Origin: Bacillus siamensis KCTC 13613
GTDB taxonomy: Bacteria > Bacillota > Bacilli > Bacillales > Bacillaceae
Direction: 5' to 3'
Assembly (NCBI RefSeq): GCF_000262045.1
Contig: NZ_AJVF01000039.1
Span: forward strand, 806,001 to 870,000
DNA length: 64,000 bases
Positions within the stretch are counted from its first letter, which is position 1. Each line of letters opens with the position of its first letter. Of the stretch, positions 29,323 to 37,032 are shown piece by piece. The notes under the pieces were generated by a model. It ran no database searches. It had not been told where the DNA came from and saw nothing but the letters and a program-made list of their open reading frames with translations. Made by a program: the position numbers and the translations under genes.

Positions 29323-29649
29323 ATGACAAAGCCGGTGACGCTCAGTGTTTACGGCGCTGAAACGCTCTGCGCAAGCTGCGTAAATATGCCGAGCGCCAAA
29401 GATACGTTTGAATGGCTGGAGGCGGCGCTGAAACGGAAATATCCGGAGCAGCCTTTTAACATGCAGTATATTGATATTGACACACCGCCTCAGCAAAAGG
29501 AGGCAAAAGAGCTTGCGGAGCGAATCAGAAACGATGAATTTTTCTATCCGCTTGTGCTGGTGGAAGATGTCATTGTAGGAGAAGGGAATCCGCATTTAAA
29601 AGATATATATGAAGAAATGGAAAAGCGCGGCTATGTGGCGGGCTCATAA
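29323..29649 (+). CDS. yuzD: Thioredoxin-fold DUF1462 protein YuzD
   Basis: 108 residues from the ATG after AAAGGGG. The N-terminal beta strand VTLSVYGAETLCASCVNMPSA holds a CxxC at about residues 15–18, followed by an alternating pattern ending with FYPLVLVEDVIVGEGN, consistent with the thioredoxin-like fold of DUF1462. It is divergent from the NifU-like yutI, so a role in cluster transfer or thiol redox is plausible but unproven. Confidence 0.88.
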   Translation: MTKPVTLSVYGAETLCASCVNMPSAKDTFEWLEAALKRKYPEQPFNMQYIDIDTPPQQKEAKELAERIRNDEFFYPLVLVEDVIVGEGNPHLKDIYEEMEKRGYVAGS

Positions 29650-29654
29650 AAACG

Positions 29655-29680
29655 GCCGCTGATCGCAATCAGCGGCTTTT
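29655..29680. terminator. Terminator between yuzD and yutJ
   Basis: Perfect nine-base stem GCCGCTGAT / ATCAGCGGC with loop CGCA and a short T run; convergent genes. Confidence 0.88.
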
Positions 29681-29686
29681 CCATTA

Positions 29687-30754
29687 TCAGCCGTTATGAT
29701 GCTTGTACATCCATAAAAGGCCTGATTTTAACAGGCGCGGCACACGCCCGATCAGCGGACGGTCGTTGACAAGACCGAAACCCGCTTTTTTTCCGAGTGA
29801 GCCGAGGACGCCTTTCAGCTTAAATTGCGGCATTGTTTCCGGCAGCTCTTCATTGTTCCAGCGTTTCAAAAGAACCTGCACAATTTGCTCCGCCTGCGCT
29901 TCAGCAAGCTGAGCGCTCGGCGCATGCGGAAGGGACGCGCAATCACCGACGACGTAAACATGCTCATCGCCCGGAAGGTTATGGTGCGGTGTCAAAACGA
30001 TGCGGCCTTGCGGATCTTTTTCAGCGTCCAGTTCTCTGACGGCTCTATTCGGCTGAATTCCCGCCGTCCACACGATGGCATCGGCCGGTATTCCTTCATC
30101 ATGATTATAAACGATGCCGTCTTCCACTTTTGTAATATTCGCATTATTGATAATGGTGACGCCGTGCTCTTCAAACCACTTTTGAACGTACTTGCTGAGC
30201 CTTTTCGGAAAGCTTGATAAAATCAGATCGCCCCGGTCAAATAATATAATCTTCAGATCGTCACGGCTCTCTCTTAATTCACTGGCAAGCTCCACGCCGC
30301 TTAATCCCGCTCCGACGATAGCGACAGATGCATTGGCGCCGAGGTTGTTCAGCTTTTGATAGGCTTCGCGTGACTGATCAATGGTCTGAATGCTGTAAGT
30401 ATGTTCCGGCGCGCCGGGCACGTTATGATACTTATCCTCGCAGCCCAGTCCGATCACCGCGTCATCGTAAGAAATCGGTTCGCGGTCATGAAACAGAACT
30501 TGTTTGTTTTTCGTGTCGATGGAAGCCACCTCACCGTATTGAACATCCAGATTCGGATGCTCTGGAAAGGACACTCTGATATGATGATCAGAAATCGTGC
30601 CGGCGGCGAGCGCATAATATTCTGTTTTTAAGCAGTGATACGGGTTTCTATCAATCAGCGTGATGGATGTATCTGACGGAAGCTGGTTCGGCAATAAACG
30701 GTGCAGCACCCGCATGTTTCCGTAACCCCCGCCGATCAAGACCAATTTTTTCAT
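29687..30754 (-). CDS. yutJ: NDH-2-like NAD(P)H dehydrogenase YutJ
   Basis: 355 residues. FAD-binding GGGYGNMRVLHRLL at the N-terminus, NADH-binding VAIVGAGLSGVELASEL (about residue 143), and YVVGDCASLPHAPSAQLAEAQAEQI (about 267). It is similar in plan to type II NADH dehydrogenases but shorter at the C-terminus, so membrane attachment and quinone use are uncertain. It is divergent from yuzB, and one of two NDH-2-like genes in the window (the other is yumB). Confidence 0.9.
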   Translation of the reverse strand: MKKLVLIGGGYGNMRVLHRLLPNQLPSDTSITLIDRNPYHCLKTEYYALAAGTISDHHIRVSFPEHPNLDVQYGEVASIDTKNKQVLFHDREPISYDDAVIGLGCEDKYHNVPGAPEHTYSIQTIDQSREAYQKLNNLGANASVAIVGAGLSGVELASELRESRDDLKIILFDRGDLILSSFPKRLSKYVQKWFEEHGVTIINNANITKVEDGIVYNHDEGIPADAIVWTAGIQPNRAVRELDAEKDPQGRIVLTPHHNLPGDEHVYVVGDCASLPHAPSAQLAEAQAEQIVQVLLKRWNNEELPETMPQFKLKGVLGSLGKKAGFGLVNDRPLIGRVPRLLKSGLLWMYKHHNG

Positions 30755-30965
30755 AATGATTCCCCTTTTGCCCGAAAAATATGGTAGTCAATGTTGTTAC
30801 AAAATAACGAACTATGTAAAATAACATCTAGAATTATATCGAATTTGATCTAAAACCACAATAATAGTTTTAAAATAACCTACAAATTGACCAGAAAACG
30901 TGTAATAGTAAAACCTTTAACCTGAATTAATATGTTACGATAACATTGAGCGTGAAACCGGATCT

Positions 30966-30994
30966 TTGACGAATAGAGGAAATTCCGTTAGGAT
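30966..30994 (+). promoter_or_regulatory. Candidate sigma-A promoter of yuzB
   Basis: TTGACG and TAGGAT separated by 17 bases, 26 bases before the yuzB start. Confidence 0.6.
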
Positions 30995-31020
30995 AAGGTA
31001 CATATGTGAGGTGAAACCGC

Positions 31021-31257
31021 ATGAATCCGATGATTGAATTCTGTGTCAGCAATTTAGCGCGCGGTTCCCAGGAAGCACTTGAGATCTTAGAGAAGGATCC
31101 GAACTTGGACGTGCTTGAATATGGCTGTTTAAGCTATTGCGGGAAATGCATGGAATCCCTGTTCGCCTTGGTTAACGGCGAAGTGGTCACGGGAGGCACG
31201 CCTGCTGAATTGGTTGACAACATATATACATTCATAGAAGAAAATCCGATGTTTTAA
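31021..31257 (+). CDS. yuzB: DUF1450 family protein YuzB
   Basis: 78 residues from the ATG after GTGAGGTG. The two-cysteine [20 protein letters not shown] with an earlier Cys in [11 protein letters not shown] is the DUF1450 signature and resembles thioredoxin-like ferredoxins. Its function is unknown. It is divergent from the NDH-2-like yutJ, so a shared redox role is possible. Confidence 0.87.
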   Translation: MNPMIEFCVSNLARGSQEALEILEKDPNLDVLEYGCLSYCGKCMESLFALVNGEVVTGGTPAELVDNIYTFIEENPMF

Positions 31258-31259
31258 TC

Positions 31260-31287
31260 AGAGGCTCCGAACGGGCCTCTTTTTTTA
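31260..31287 (+). terminator. Terminator after yuzB
   Basis: AGAGGC / GCCTCT stem with a nine-base loop and seven T. Confidence 0.82.
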
Positions 31288-31390
31288 TGCGCCCCGGGAT
31301 TTGGCAAAATAAAAAATTTGTAGACAGCAAAAATAAATATTGTTATCTTAATAAAGACTTTTTTTAAATAAAATTTTAGAGGTGGATTCA

Positions 31391-32608
31391 TTGAATATCG
31401 TTTGGGGGCTGCTCGGGGCAGTTGCTATATTAGCCATTGCTTTTTTGTTATCAGAGAAGAAAAGCAAAATTAAACTGCGAACCGTCATTGTCGGTTTATG
31501 TTTACAAATGGCCTTCGGATTCATCGTATTAAAGTGGGACGCCGGCCGGGCCGTATTTTTATGGTTCTCAAGCCGTGTGCAGCTTCTTATTGATTATGCG
31601 AACGAAGGCATCAGCTTTATTTTTGGCCCGCTGTTAAAAGTGGGCAGCAGCCCGGCTTTCGCGCTGAGTGTTCTGCCGGTCATTATCTTTTTCTCAGCGC
31701 TGATTGCGGTTTTGTATCACCTGAAAATCATGCAGCTTATTTTTCGCGTCATCGGAGGCGGACTGTCAAAGCTTCTTGGGACAAGCAGAACAGAATCGCT
31801 TGCGGCGGCTGCGAATATTTTTGTCGGACAGTCTGAATCACCGCTTGCCATTAAACCGCTGATTGCGGGATTGACCCGTTCCGAGCTGTTTACGATTATG
31901 ACGAGCGGCCTTTCGGCTGTAGCGGGTTCGACGCTTTTCGGATACGCCCTGTTAGGCATTCCGATCGAGTACTTGCTGGCGGCCAGCTTCATGGCGGCTC
32001 CTGCCGGTCTCGTGTTCGGAAAAATATTAATACCGGAAACAGAAAAAACGCAGACGGTTAAAGGTGACTTTAATATGGACGAAGAAGGCGAAGGCGCCGC
32101 TAATGTGATCGATGCCGCGGCAAAAGGCGCGTCCACCGGCCTTCAAATTGCGCTAAACGTCGGCGCCATGCTGCTTGCGTTTGTCGCGCTCATCGCCGTA
32201 GTGAACGGAATTCTCGGCGGAATCGGCGGCTGGTTCGGTTTCAAACATATTACATTAGAATCCATTCTCGGTTACGTGTTTTCACCGATCGCATTTGTTA
32301 TCGGCGTTCCTTGGCATGAAGCGCTGGGAGCGGGAAGCTATATCGGACAAAAGCTTGTGCTGAATGAGTTTGTCGCTTATTCCAACTTCGGTCCCCATAT
32401 TGCGGACTTTTCTAAAAAAACGTCTACGATTATCAGCTTTGCGCTGTGCGGATTCGCCAACTTCTCTTCCATTGCGATCATGCTCGGCACATTGGGCGGT
32501 TTGGCACCAAGCCGCCGTTCGGACATCGCGCGCCTCGGGTTAAGAGCGGTTATTGCGGGAACACTCGCTAACCTTCTCAGCGCGGCGATTGCCGGCATGT
32601 TTATTTAG
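31391..32608 (+). CDS. yutK: NupC-family nucleoside transporter YutK
   Basis: 405 residues from a TTG start five bases after AGAGGTGG; the GTG three codons earlier is inside the ribosome site. It has about eight to ten membrane segments and the CNT family pattern [17 protein letters not shown], plus GALAPSRR-like [18 protein letters not shown] at the end. It is predicted to import nucleosides with protons or sodium; which nucleosides is not evident. It is flanked by terminators. Confidence 0.9.
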   Translation: MNIVWGLLGAVAILAIAFLLSEKKSKIKLRTVIVGLCLQMAFGFIVLKWDAGRAVFLWFSSRVQLLIDYANEGISFIFGPLLKVGSSPAFALSVLPVIIFFSALIAVLYHLKIMQLIFRVIGGGLSKLLGTSRTESLAAAANIFVGQSESPLAIKPLIAGLTRSELFTIMTSGLSAVAGSTLFGYALLGIPIEYLLAASFMAAPAGLVFGKILIPETEKTQTVKGDFNMDEEGEGAANVIDAAAKGASTGLQIALNVGAMLLAFVALIAVVNGILGGIGGWFGFKHITLESILGYVFSPIAFVIGVPWHEALGAGSYIGQKLVLNEFVAYSNFGPHIADFSKKTSTIISFALCGFANFSSIAIMLGTLGGLAPSRRSDIARLGLRAVIAGTLANLLSAAIAGMFI

Positions 32609-32614
32609 TAAACG

Positions 32615-32648
32615 ATAAAAGCTCCCTGCATATGCAGGGAGCTTTTAT
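32615..32648 (+). terminator. Terminator after yutK
   Basis: Nearly perfect palindrome: AAAAGCTCCCTGC paired with GCAGGGAGCTTTT around ATAT. Confidence 0.9.
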
Positions 32649-32673
32649 GTATGAAAAACGGGGGATATTTGTA

Positions 32674-32702
32674 TTGTGTCCGAGGGGAAGAGCTTTTATA
32701 CT
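32674..32702 (+). promoter_or_regulatory. Candidate sigma-A promoter of dapF
   Basis: TTGTGT and TATACT separated by 17 bases, 29 bases before the dapF start. Confidence 0.6.
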
Positions 32703-32731
32703 AAGTAAAAGAAAAAAAGTTGGAGGCCGAT

Positions 32732-33586
32732 ATGAATTCATTCCGTTTTACCAAGATGCACGGTCTTGGAAACAGTTATATATATGTTAATCAATTCGAA
32801 GAACAGCTGCCGGAAGAACGGCTGGCTGAGATTGCCGTTAAAGTGTCCAGCATTCATACGGGCATCGGTTCTGACGGCATGATCCTCATCTGTCCGTCAG
32901 AAAAAGCGCCCGTCAAAATGCGGATTTTTAATAATGACGGTTCAGAAGGAAAAAATTGCGGCAACGGCCTTCGCTGTGTGGCAAAGTATGCATACGAACA
33001 TAAGCTGACAGAAGAAACGTCCTTTTTCATTGAAACGCTCTCAGGTCTTGTGAAAGCAGACATTACGGAGGACAACGGGATAGTGCGTGAAGTCGCCGTT
33101 GATATGGGCGAACCCCGCCTGACCAAAAAAGAGCTGCCGATGCTAGGCAATGAAGATGAACGGACGATCGATGAGACCTTTGTTTTTGGAGAGACGGAGC
33201 TTTCAGGAACTGCCGTATCAATGGGAAACCCCCATATTGTCTTTCCGGTTGAAGATATCAGTCAAGCGCCTCTTACAACGCTCGGCCCCGTCATTGAAAA
33301 AGACCCGAGATTCCCGGAAGGCGTCAATGTCGAGTTTGTGGAAACCGTCAGCGCGGATGAACTTCATTTCCGTGTATGGGAACGCGGGTCCGGCATTACA
33401 CAGGCTTGCGGAACAGGCGCCTGTGCGGCGGCTGTCGCATCCGTATTGAACGGTGTCTCTGAACGAAACCGGGATATCACCGTTCATTTAGCGGGAGGCG
33501 ACCTTGTGATTAATTGGCAGGACAATGGGCACGTGCTGATGACAGGTCCCGCCGAAACCGTATGCAGCGGCGTCTATTATTTGTAA
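32732..33586 (+). CDS. dapF: Diaminopimelate epimerase
   Basis: 284 residues from the ATG eight bases after GGAGG. The two catalytic cysteines are in [10 protein letters not shown] (about residue 75) and [12 protein letters not shown] (about 226), as in DapF. It converts LL- to meso-diaminopimelate for cell wall and lysine synthesis in the cytoplasm. Confidence 0.96.
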   Translation: MNSFRFTKMHGLGNSYIYVNQFEEQLPEERLAEIAVKVSSIHTGIGSDGMILICPSEKAPVKMRIFNNDGSEGKNCGNGLRCVAKYAYEHKLTEETSFFIETLSGLVKADITEDNGIVREVAVDMGEPRLTKKELPMLGNEDERTIDETFVFGETELSGTAVSMGNPHIVFPVEDISQAPLTTLGPVIEKDPRFPEGVNVEFVETVSADELHFRVWERGSGITQACGTGACAAAVASVLNGVSERNRDITVHLAGGDLVINWQDNGHVLMTGPAETVCSGVYYL

Positions 33587-33596
33587 AACAGCTCGT

Positions 33597-33626
33597 TTGA
33601 GAAATACGCTTCTCAAGGTTTATAAT
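33597..33626 (+). promoter_or_regulatory. Promoter of yutM with an inverted repeat over the -35 box
   Basis: TTGAGA and a perfect TATAAT are 18 bases apart. The -35 is the left arm of a perfect inverted repeat TTGAGAA / TTCTCAA (33597..33616, six-base spacer), possibly an operator. Confidence 0.6.
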
Positions 33627-33664
33627 AGACATCAGTATTCGTTTTTAAAAAAGGAGGTCTACCT

Positions 33665-34027
33665 ATGAGTGTTCCAGTAACCATCACTGAAGCAGCAGCT
33701 TTGCATATAAAAGATATGATGAAAGAGCATGAAGAAGAAAACGCGTTCCTCCGTGTGGGCGTAAAAGGCGGCGGCTGCAGCGGCCTGTCTTACGGAATGG
33801 GATTTGAGCATGAAAAAGGCGAAAAAGACAGCATGTTTGAACAGCACGGAATCACCGTTTTGGTCGACAGCGACAGCCTCGATATTATGACCGGCACGAT
33901 CATCGACTTCAAACAGTCCATGATGGGCGGCGGCTTCACCATTGACAACCCGAATGCCATCGCTTCCTGCGGCTGCGGATCTTCTTTCCGCACGGCCAAA
34001 AACGCCGGTACGCCGGAAGAGTGCTAG
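33665..34027 (+). CDS. yutM: A-type iron–sulfur carrier protein YutM
   Basis: 120 residues of the IscA/SufA/ErpA family. Cysteine ligands are in GGGCSGLSYGMGF (about residue 39) and SCGCGSSF (about 103–105). It delivers Fe–S clusters to target enzymes. The start follows a strong AAAGGAGG site. The gene has its own promoter and a terminator, and is the last gene before the accessory island. Confidence 0.94.
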   Translation: MSVPVTITEAAALHIKDMMKEHEEENAFLRVGVKGGGCSGLSYGMGFEHEKGEKDSMFEQHGITVLVDSDSLDIMTGTIIDFKQSMMGGGFTIDNPNAIASCGCGSSFRTAKNAGTPEEC

Positions 34028-34099
34028 GGCTCAACCTGCCATTCTTAGGATGAAAAAATATAACGTCTATCTTAACAATGGCGTTTGTTTAATAAAAGC

Positions 34100-34130
34100 A
34101 AAACCCGCTCAACAGAAGCGGGTTTTCTTT
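34100..34130. terminator. Terminator between yutM and the SDR gene
   Basis: AAAACCCGCT / AGCGGGTTTT stem followed by CTTTTTC; the genes converge here. Confidence 0.88.
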
Positions 34131-34140
34131 TTCAAAGATG

Positions 34141-34902
34141 TTATTCAATTGTATGTTTCATTGCATTGTACATATTTGCCGTGTGTTCATCGGCTTTATC
34201 CCGGGACATGCGCAGCCGTTCCACAGAAGAACCATATCCGATTTCAAGTTTGCCCTCTTTAAGTCCTTTAAAAATCCCATCAGCGAATTCATCCAGCGGT
34301 TCTCCTTGCGTATGCAGTCCTGCTCCGCCTAAATCTGTATTGACTGCCGGAGGCGCAACTTCAATCACTTCTACAGCTGAATCAGAAAGCTGGTGTCTCA
34401 GACTCATTGTAAATGAATGAAGCGCCGCTTTCGTTGCTGAATAGATCGGTGCAATGGCAAGCGGTGTAAAAGCCAATCCCGAAGAGACGTTAATGACAGC
34501 CGCATCTTCTTTTCCGGCAAAAAACGGAGCGAACAGCATAGACAGGTGGAAGGGAGCTTCAATATTCGTTGTGATTTCTTTATTGAAATAGTCCCAATTG
34601 TCCTTCGCATCCGCTTTCAGCACATGAAAACGTTGTTGAATCCCCGCGTTGTTGACTAACACATTCACTTCCGGATAGTTCTCTGTCACCCAATCAAACA
34701 GTGATACACGTTCAGATGGAATGCTCAAATCACTGACATAGGTAATAAGATCCGGAAATGTTTCCTTTGCTTTTTGAAGAGCATGTTCACGCCGTCCGGT
34801 CACGATGACTTTATTTCCCGCTTTTAAAAATCGTTCTGCAAAAGCCAATCCTATTCCGGCATTTCCGCCTGTAATCAGTATTGTATTTCCCGTCAGTTTC
34901 AT
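34141..34902 (-). CDS. Short-chain dehydrogenase/reductase (DltE-like)
   Basis: 253 residues: cofactor motif ITGGNAGIGLAFAERF, NNAG (about residue 84) and active-site YSATKAALHSF (Tyr about 149, Lys 153), with an upstream Ser in INVSSGLAF. The glycine-rich loop followed by TGRRE suggests NADP preference. Its C-terminal GSSVERLRMSRDKADEHTANMYNAM resembles the DltE/YsxK-like SDRs often found in Bacillus accessory regions. The substrate is unknown. It is divergent from the GNAT remnant and may mark the left end of the acn island. Confidence 0.88.
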   Translation of the reverse strand: MKLTGNTILITGGNAGIGLAFAERFLKAGNKVIVTGRREHALQKAKETFPDLITYVSDLSIPSERVSLFDWVTENYPEVNVLVNNAGIQQRFHVLKADAKDNWDYFNKEITTNIEAPFHLSMLFAPFFAGKEDAAVINVSSGLAFTPLAIAPIYSATKAALHSFTMSLRHQLSDSAVEVIEVAPPAVNTDLGGAGLHTQGEPLDEFADGIFKGLKEGKLEIGYGSSVERLRMSRDKADEHTANMYNAMKHTIE

Positions 34903-35177
34903 ATGAACTCCTCTTTTCCAATTGTTTTACATTTCTTTGATAACATTTCAGCTGCAATCCAATCAATATATTTTTTGGGATCTTCGGGAAACCCGCCAAA
35001 ACTATTCTTTCCTTGTCACAATATGATGATACGGCTTAAAGTGCGGTTTAAGTCAACAAAAGAACCTTTTCCGGTCAAATTCTGGGATCTTTATTGATGC
35101 GATAAAGCGTACCGTACAACATGGGAAAAAGGCAATTAAAAAACGTTTCTGATTAAAACAAAAGGACGGCGATGCAT

Positions 35178-35716
35178 ATGCAGGAAGGAAACAGCGTTGA
35201 TATCAGGCTGCTCAGCCTGAATGATGCAGAGCAGGAACTGGTTTTGCAGACGAAAACCGCATGTTTTTTGAACGGTTTGCCATGTCGAGACAAGAGGATT
35301 TTTATACGCTGGAAGGCCGGAAAAAACGAATTGAACAATCACTGAAGAATGCGGAAAATGACACAGAATACAGCTTCGGCATTTTTCTTCAGGATCAGAC
35401 CCTGATTGGCACGATCAGCCTTTTTCAGGTGGTTCGGGGCGACATCCAAAGCGCTTTCATCGGGTGCTTTTTAGATGGCAAACATAACGGAAAAGGCGAT
35501 GCGACGAAGGCTGTCAAGCTGGCAGCCGATTATGCATTCAATGAGCTGAAACTGCATCGGATAGAAGCCGGAGTCATGCCGCACAATAAGGCGTCAATCC
35601 GTGTGCTCGAAAAAGCTGGGTTTCATAAAGAAGGCATTGCGAGAAAAAATGTAAAAATAAATGGAAGATGGGAAGATCATCAGGTGCTGGCGGTCATACA
35701 TCCGGAGGATACATAG
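35178..35716 (+). pseudogene. RimJ-like GNAT acetyltransferase, one-base frameshift
   Basis: Starting at the ATG after AAAGGACGG, the frame reads QEGNSVDIRLLSLNDAEQELVLQT, then falls out of frame at an A run (35253..35256) and stops early. One extra A there would give LQTKNRMFFERFAMSRQEDF joined to the downstream frame (ATG 35261), restoring a protein of about 179 residues, the normal size for YjcK/RimJ-like acetyltransferases. The downstream part has the acetyl-CoA region HNGKGDATKAVKLA and EKAGFHKEGIARKN. It is either a real inactivating deletion or a homopolymer sequencing error. Confidence 0.85.
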
Positions 35717-35733
35717 CGATATCCTCCTTTTTT
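35704..35733 (+). terminator. Terminator overlapping the GNAT stop codon
   Basis: GGAGGATA / TATCCTCC perfect stem with an eight-base loop and six T; the stop codon lies in the loop. Confidence 0.82.
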
Positions 35734-35899
35734 GGATCCTGTGTCTCATTCCGCAGGTCATTCTCTCTATATCTCAAATCCATTGTCCAAATCATACTAT
35801 TTGCAAATTCAGAAAAAAATAAAGGGTATATAGCATTAAAAACTATGAAAAATATCCTCTTTAACAACACGTTCTAAAGTCATATTTTTCGAAAGGATA

Positions 35900-35928
35900 T
35901 TGATTTTTTGATAGGAATAAACTAAATT
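35900..35928 (+). promoter_or_regulatory. Candidate promoter of the acn operon
   Basis: TTGATT and TAAATT are 17 bases apart, 48 bases before acnB, in a very A/T-rich stretch. Both boxes match only 4 of 6, so other placements are possible. Confidence 0.4.
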
Positions 35929-35976
35929 GTAAAAGTATAGAATAGTTCATTTATTTTGTAAGAAAAGGATGATAAT

Positions 35977-36549
35977 ATGATAGGTCAATTGAGCAATAAA
36001 AAAATATTTTTAAGTTCTTTTTTCATCATTTTGATCTGTTCATTACTCTTCCAATTCAGTATTTCAGATAAAGTGCTGCAGTCTTATTACTCTTCTGTCG
36101 GAGAAAATACCTACGATATCGGGGAGAAAAGTGTTCGTACGATTGTCATGTTTCTGCAAGGGTTTATGATCTTCACCACTTTTGTGGAAATCCTGATAGG
36201 CGGGTTTCTGTTATTCGTTGCCGCTTTTATTCTCGGTACAAAAAAACCGAAAAAAATATATTTGCTTCTATATACGCTGACTTCTTTAATCTCAGCATTT
36301 AAAATGTTGATTCTGTCAGTTGTTAACTACTTAACGGCTGATTCCTCACTTATATATTCTGCCGGCGGCACCAAACTGAGTTTACAGCTGCTGGATCCAT
36401 TTCTGCTTCTGTCAATCGCGGCTCTTTATGCTGCCGCAGGAAAACTTACCGATCTCAGCAAAGGAAAGAGAATCATTTTAACTGGATGTTTTGTTTTATT
36501 AAAACTCTTCACTATCTTCTTTAATTATTTTATGGCGGATAAAATTTAG
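35977..36549 (+). CDS. acnB: Amylocyclicin cluster membrane protein AcnB
   Basis: 190 residues with about four to five hydrophobic segments: residues 9–30, 57–78, 85–113, 130–150 and the C-terminus. It has no known enzyme motif. Gene order and sequence context match acnB of the amylocyclicin operon described in B. velezensis FZB42. A role in secretion or maturation is inferred from co-transcription only. It starts with ATG after AAAAGGATG, 65 bases before acnA. Confidence 0.85.
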   Translation: MIGQLSNKKIFLSSFFIILICSLLFQFSISDKVLQSYYSSVGENTYDIGEKSVRTIVMFLQGFMIFTTFVEILIGGFLLFVAAFILGTKKPKKIYLLLYTLTSLISAFKMLILSVVNYLTADSSLIYSAGGTKLSLQLLDPFLLLSIAALYAAAGKLTDLSKGKRIILTGCFVLLKLFTIFFNYFMADKI

Positions 36550-36614
36550 CTCGGGAGAGAGTCAATTAAGCTGAATTTTATTATATATTAAAAACAGAGC
36601 AGGGGGATGTTAAG

Positions 36615-36950
36615 ATGAACTTAGTAAAATCTAATAAAAAATCTTTTATTTTGTTTGGCGCGGCTCTTGCTGCAGCGACGTTGGTTTATGCACTTTTATT
36701 AACTGGCACTGAATTAAATGTGGCGGCGGCTCATGCATTCTCAGCCAATGCTGAATTAGCTTCGACTCTCGGTATCTCTACAGCAGCAGCTAAAAAAGCA
36801 ATTGATATCATTGATGCGGCTTCAACAATTGCTTCTATCATTTCTCTCATCGGTATCGTTACAGGCGCAGGCGCGATTTCTTATGCAATCGTTGCAACAG
36901 CAAAAACAATGATTAAGAAATACGGCAAAAAATACGCAGCTGCTTGGTAA
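36615..36950 (+). CDS. acnA: Amylocyclicin precursor AcnA (circular bacteriocin)
   Basis: 111 residues. A long 47-residue leader contains a hydrophobic stretch (about residues 11–30) and ends ...AFSANAE. The core starts LASTLGIS at residue 48 and ends GKKYAAAW at 111, giving 64 residues that are joined head to tail (Leu–Trp) in the mature peptide. The core has seven Lys and two Asp, no Arg or Glu, and mostly helical hydrophobic sequence, as in the AS-48/uberolysin type. It matches the amylocyclicin reported from B. velezensis FZB42 (Scholz et al. 2014). The start ATG follows AGGGGGATG. Confidence 0.95.
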   Translation: MNLVKSNKKSFILFGAALAAATLVYALLLTGTELNVAAAHAFSANAELASTLGISTAAAKKAIDIIDAASTIASIISLIGIVTGAGAISYAIVATAKTMIKKYGKKYAAAW

Positions 36951-36969
36951 AATCGATCGATAAATAATT

Positions 36970-36998
36970 GCTCTTTTTGTACAAGCTGCAAAAAGAGC
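36970..36998 (+). terminator. Perfect hairpin between acnA and acnC
   Basis: A ten-base perfect stem GCTCTTTTTG / CAAAAAGAGC with a nine-base loop, 20 bases after the acnA stop. It is followed by CTCTCTCCC rather than a T tract, so it is more likely a partial terminator or a 3' stabiliser that raises acnA mRNA relative to the downstream genes. Confidence 0.7.
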
Positions 36999-37032
36999 CT
37001 CTCTCCCAAATACATATGTAAGGATTGAAAGT

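Noticed and set aside
35668-35877. 69-codon open frame after the GNAT remnant
   Set aside because: It starts inside the GNAT gene in another frame, runs through its terminator and lacks a ribosome site.
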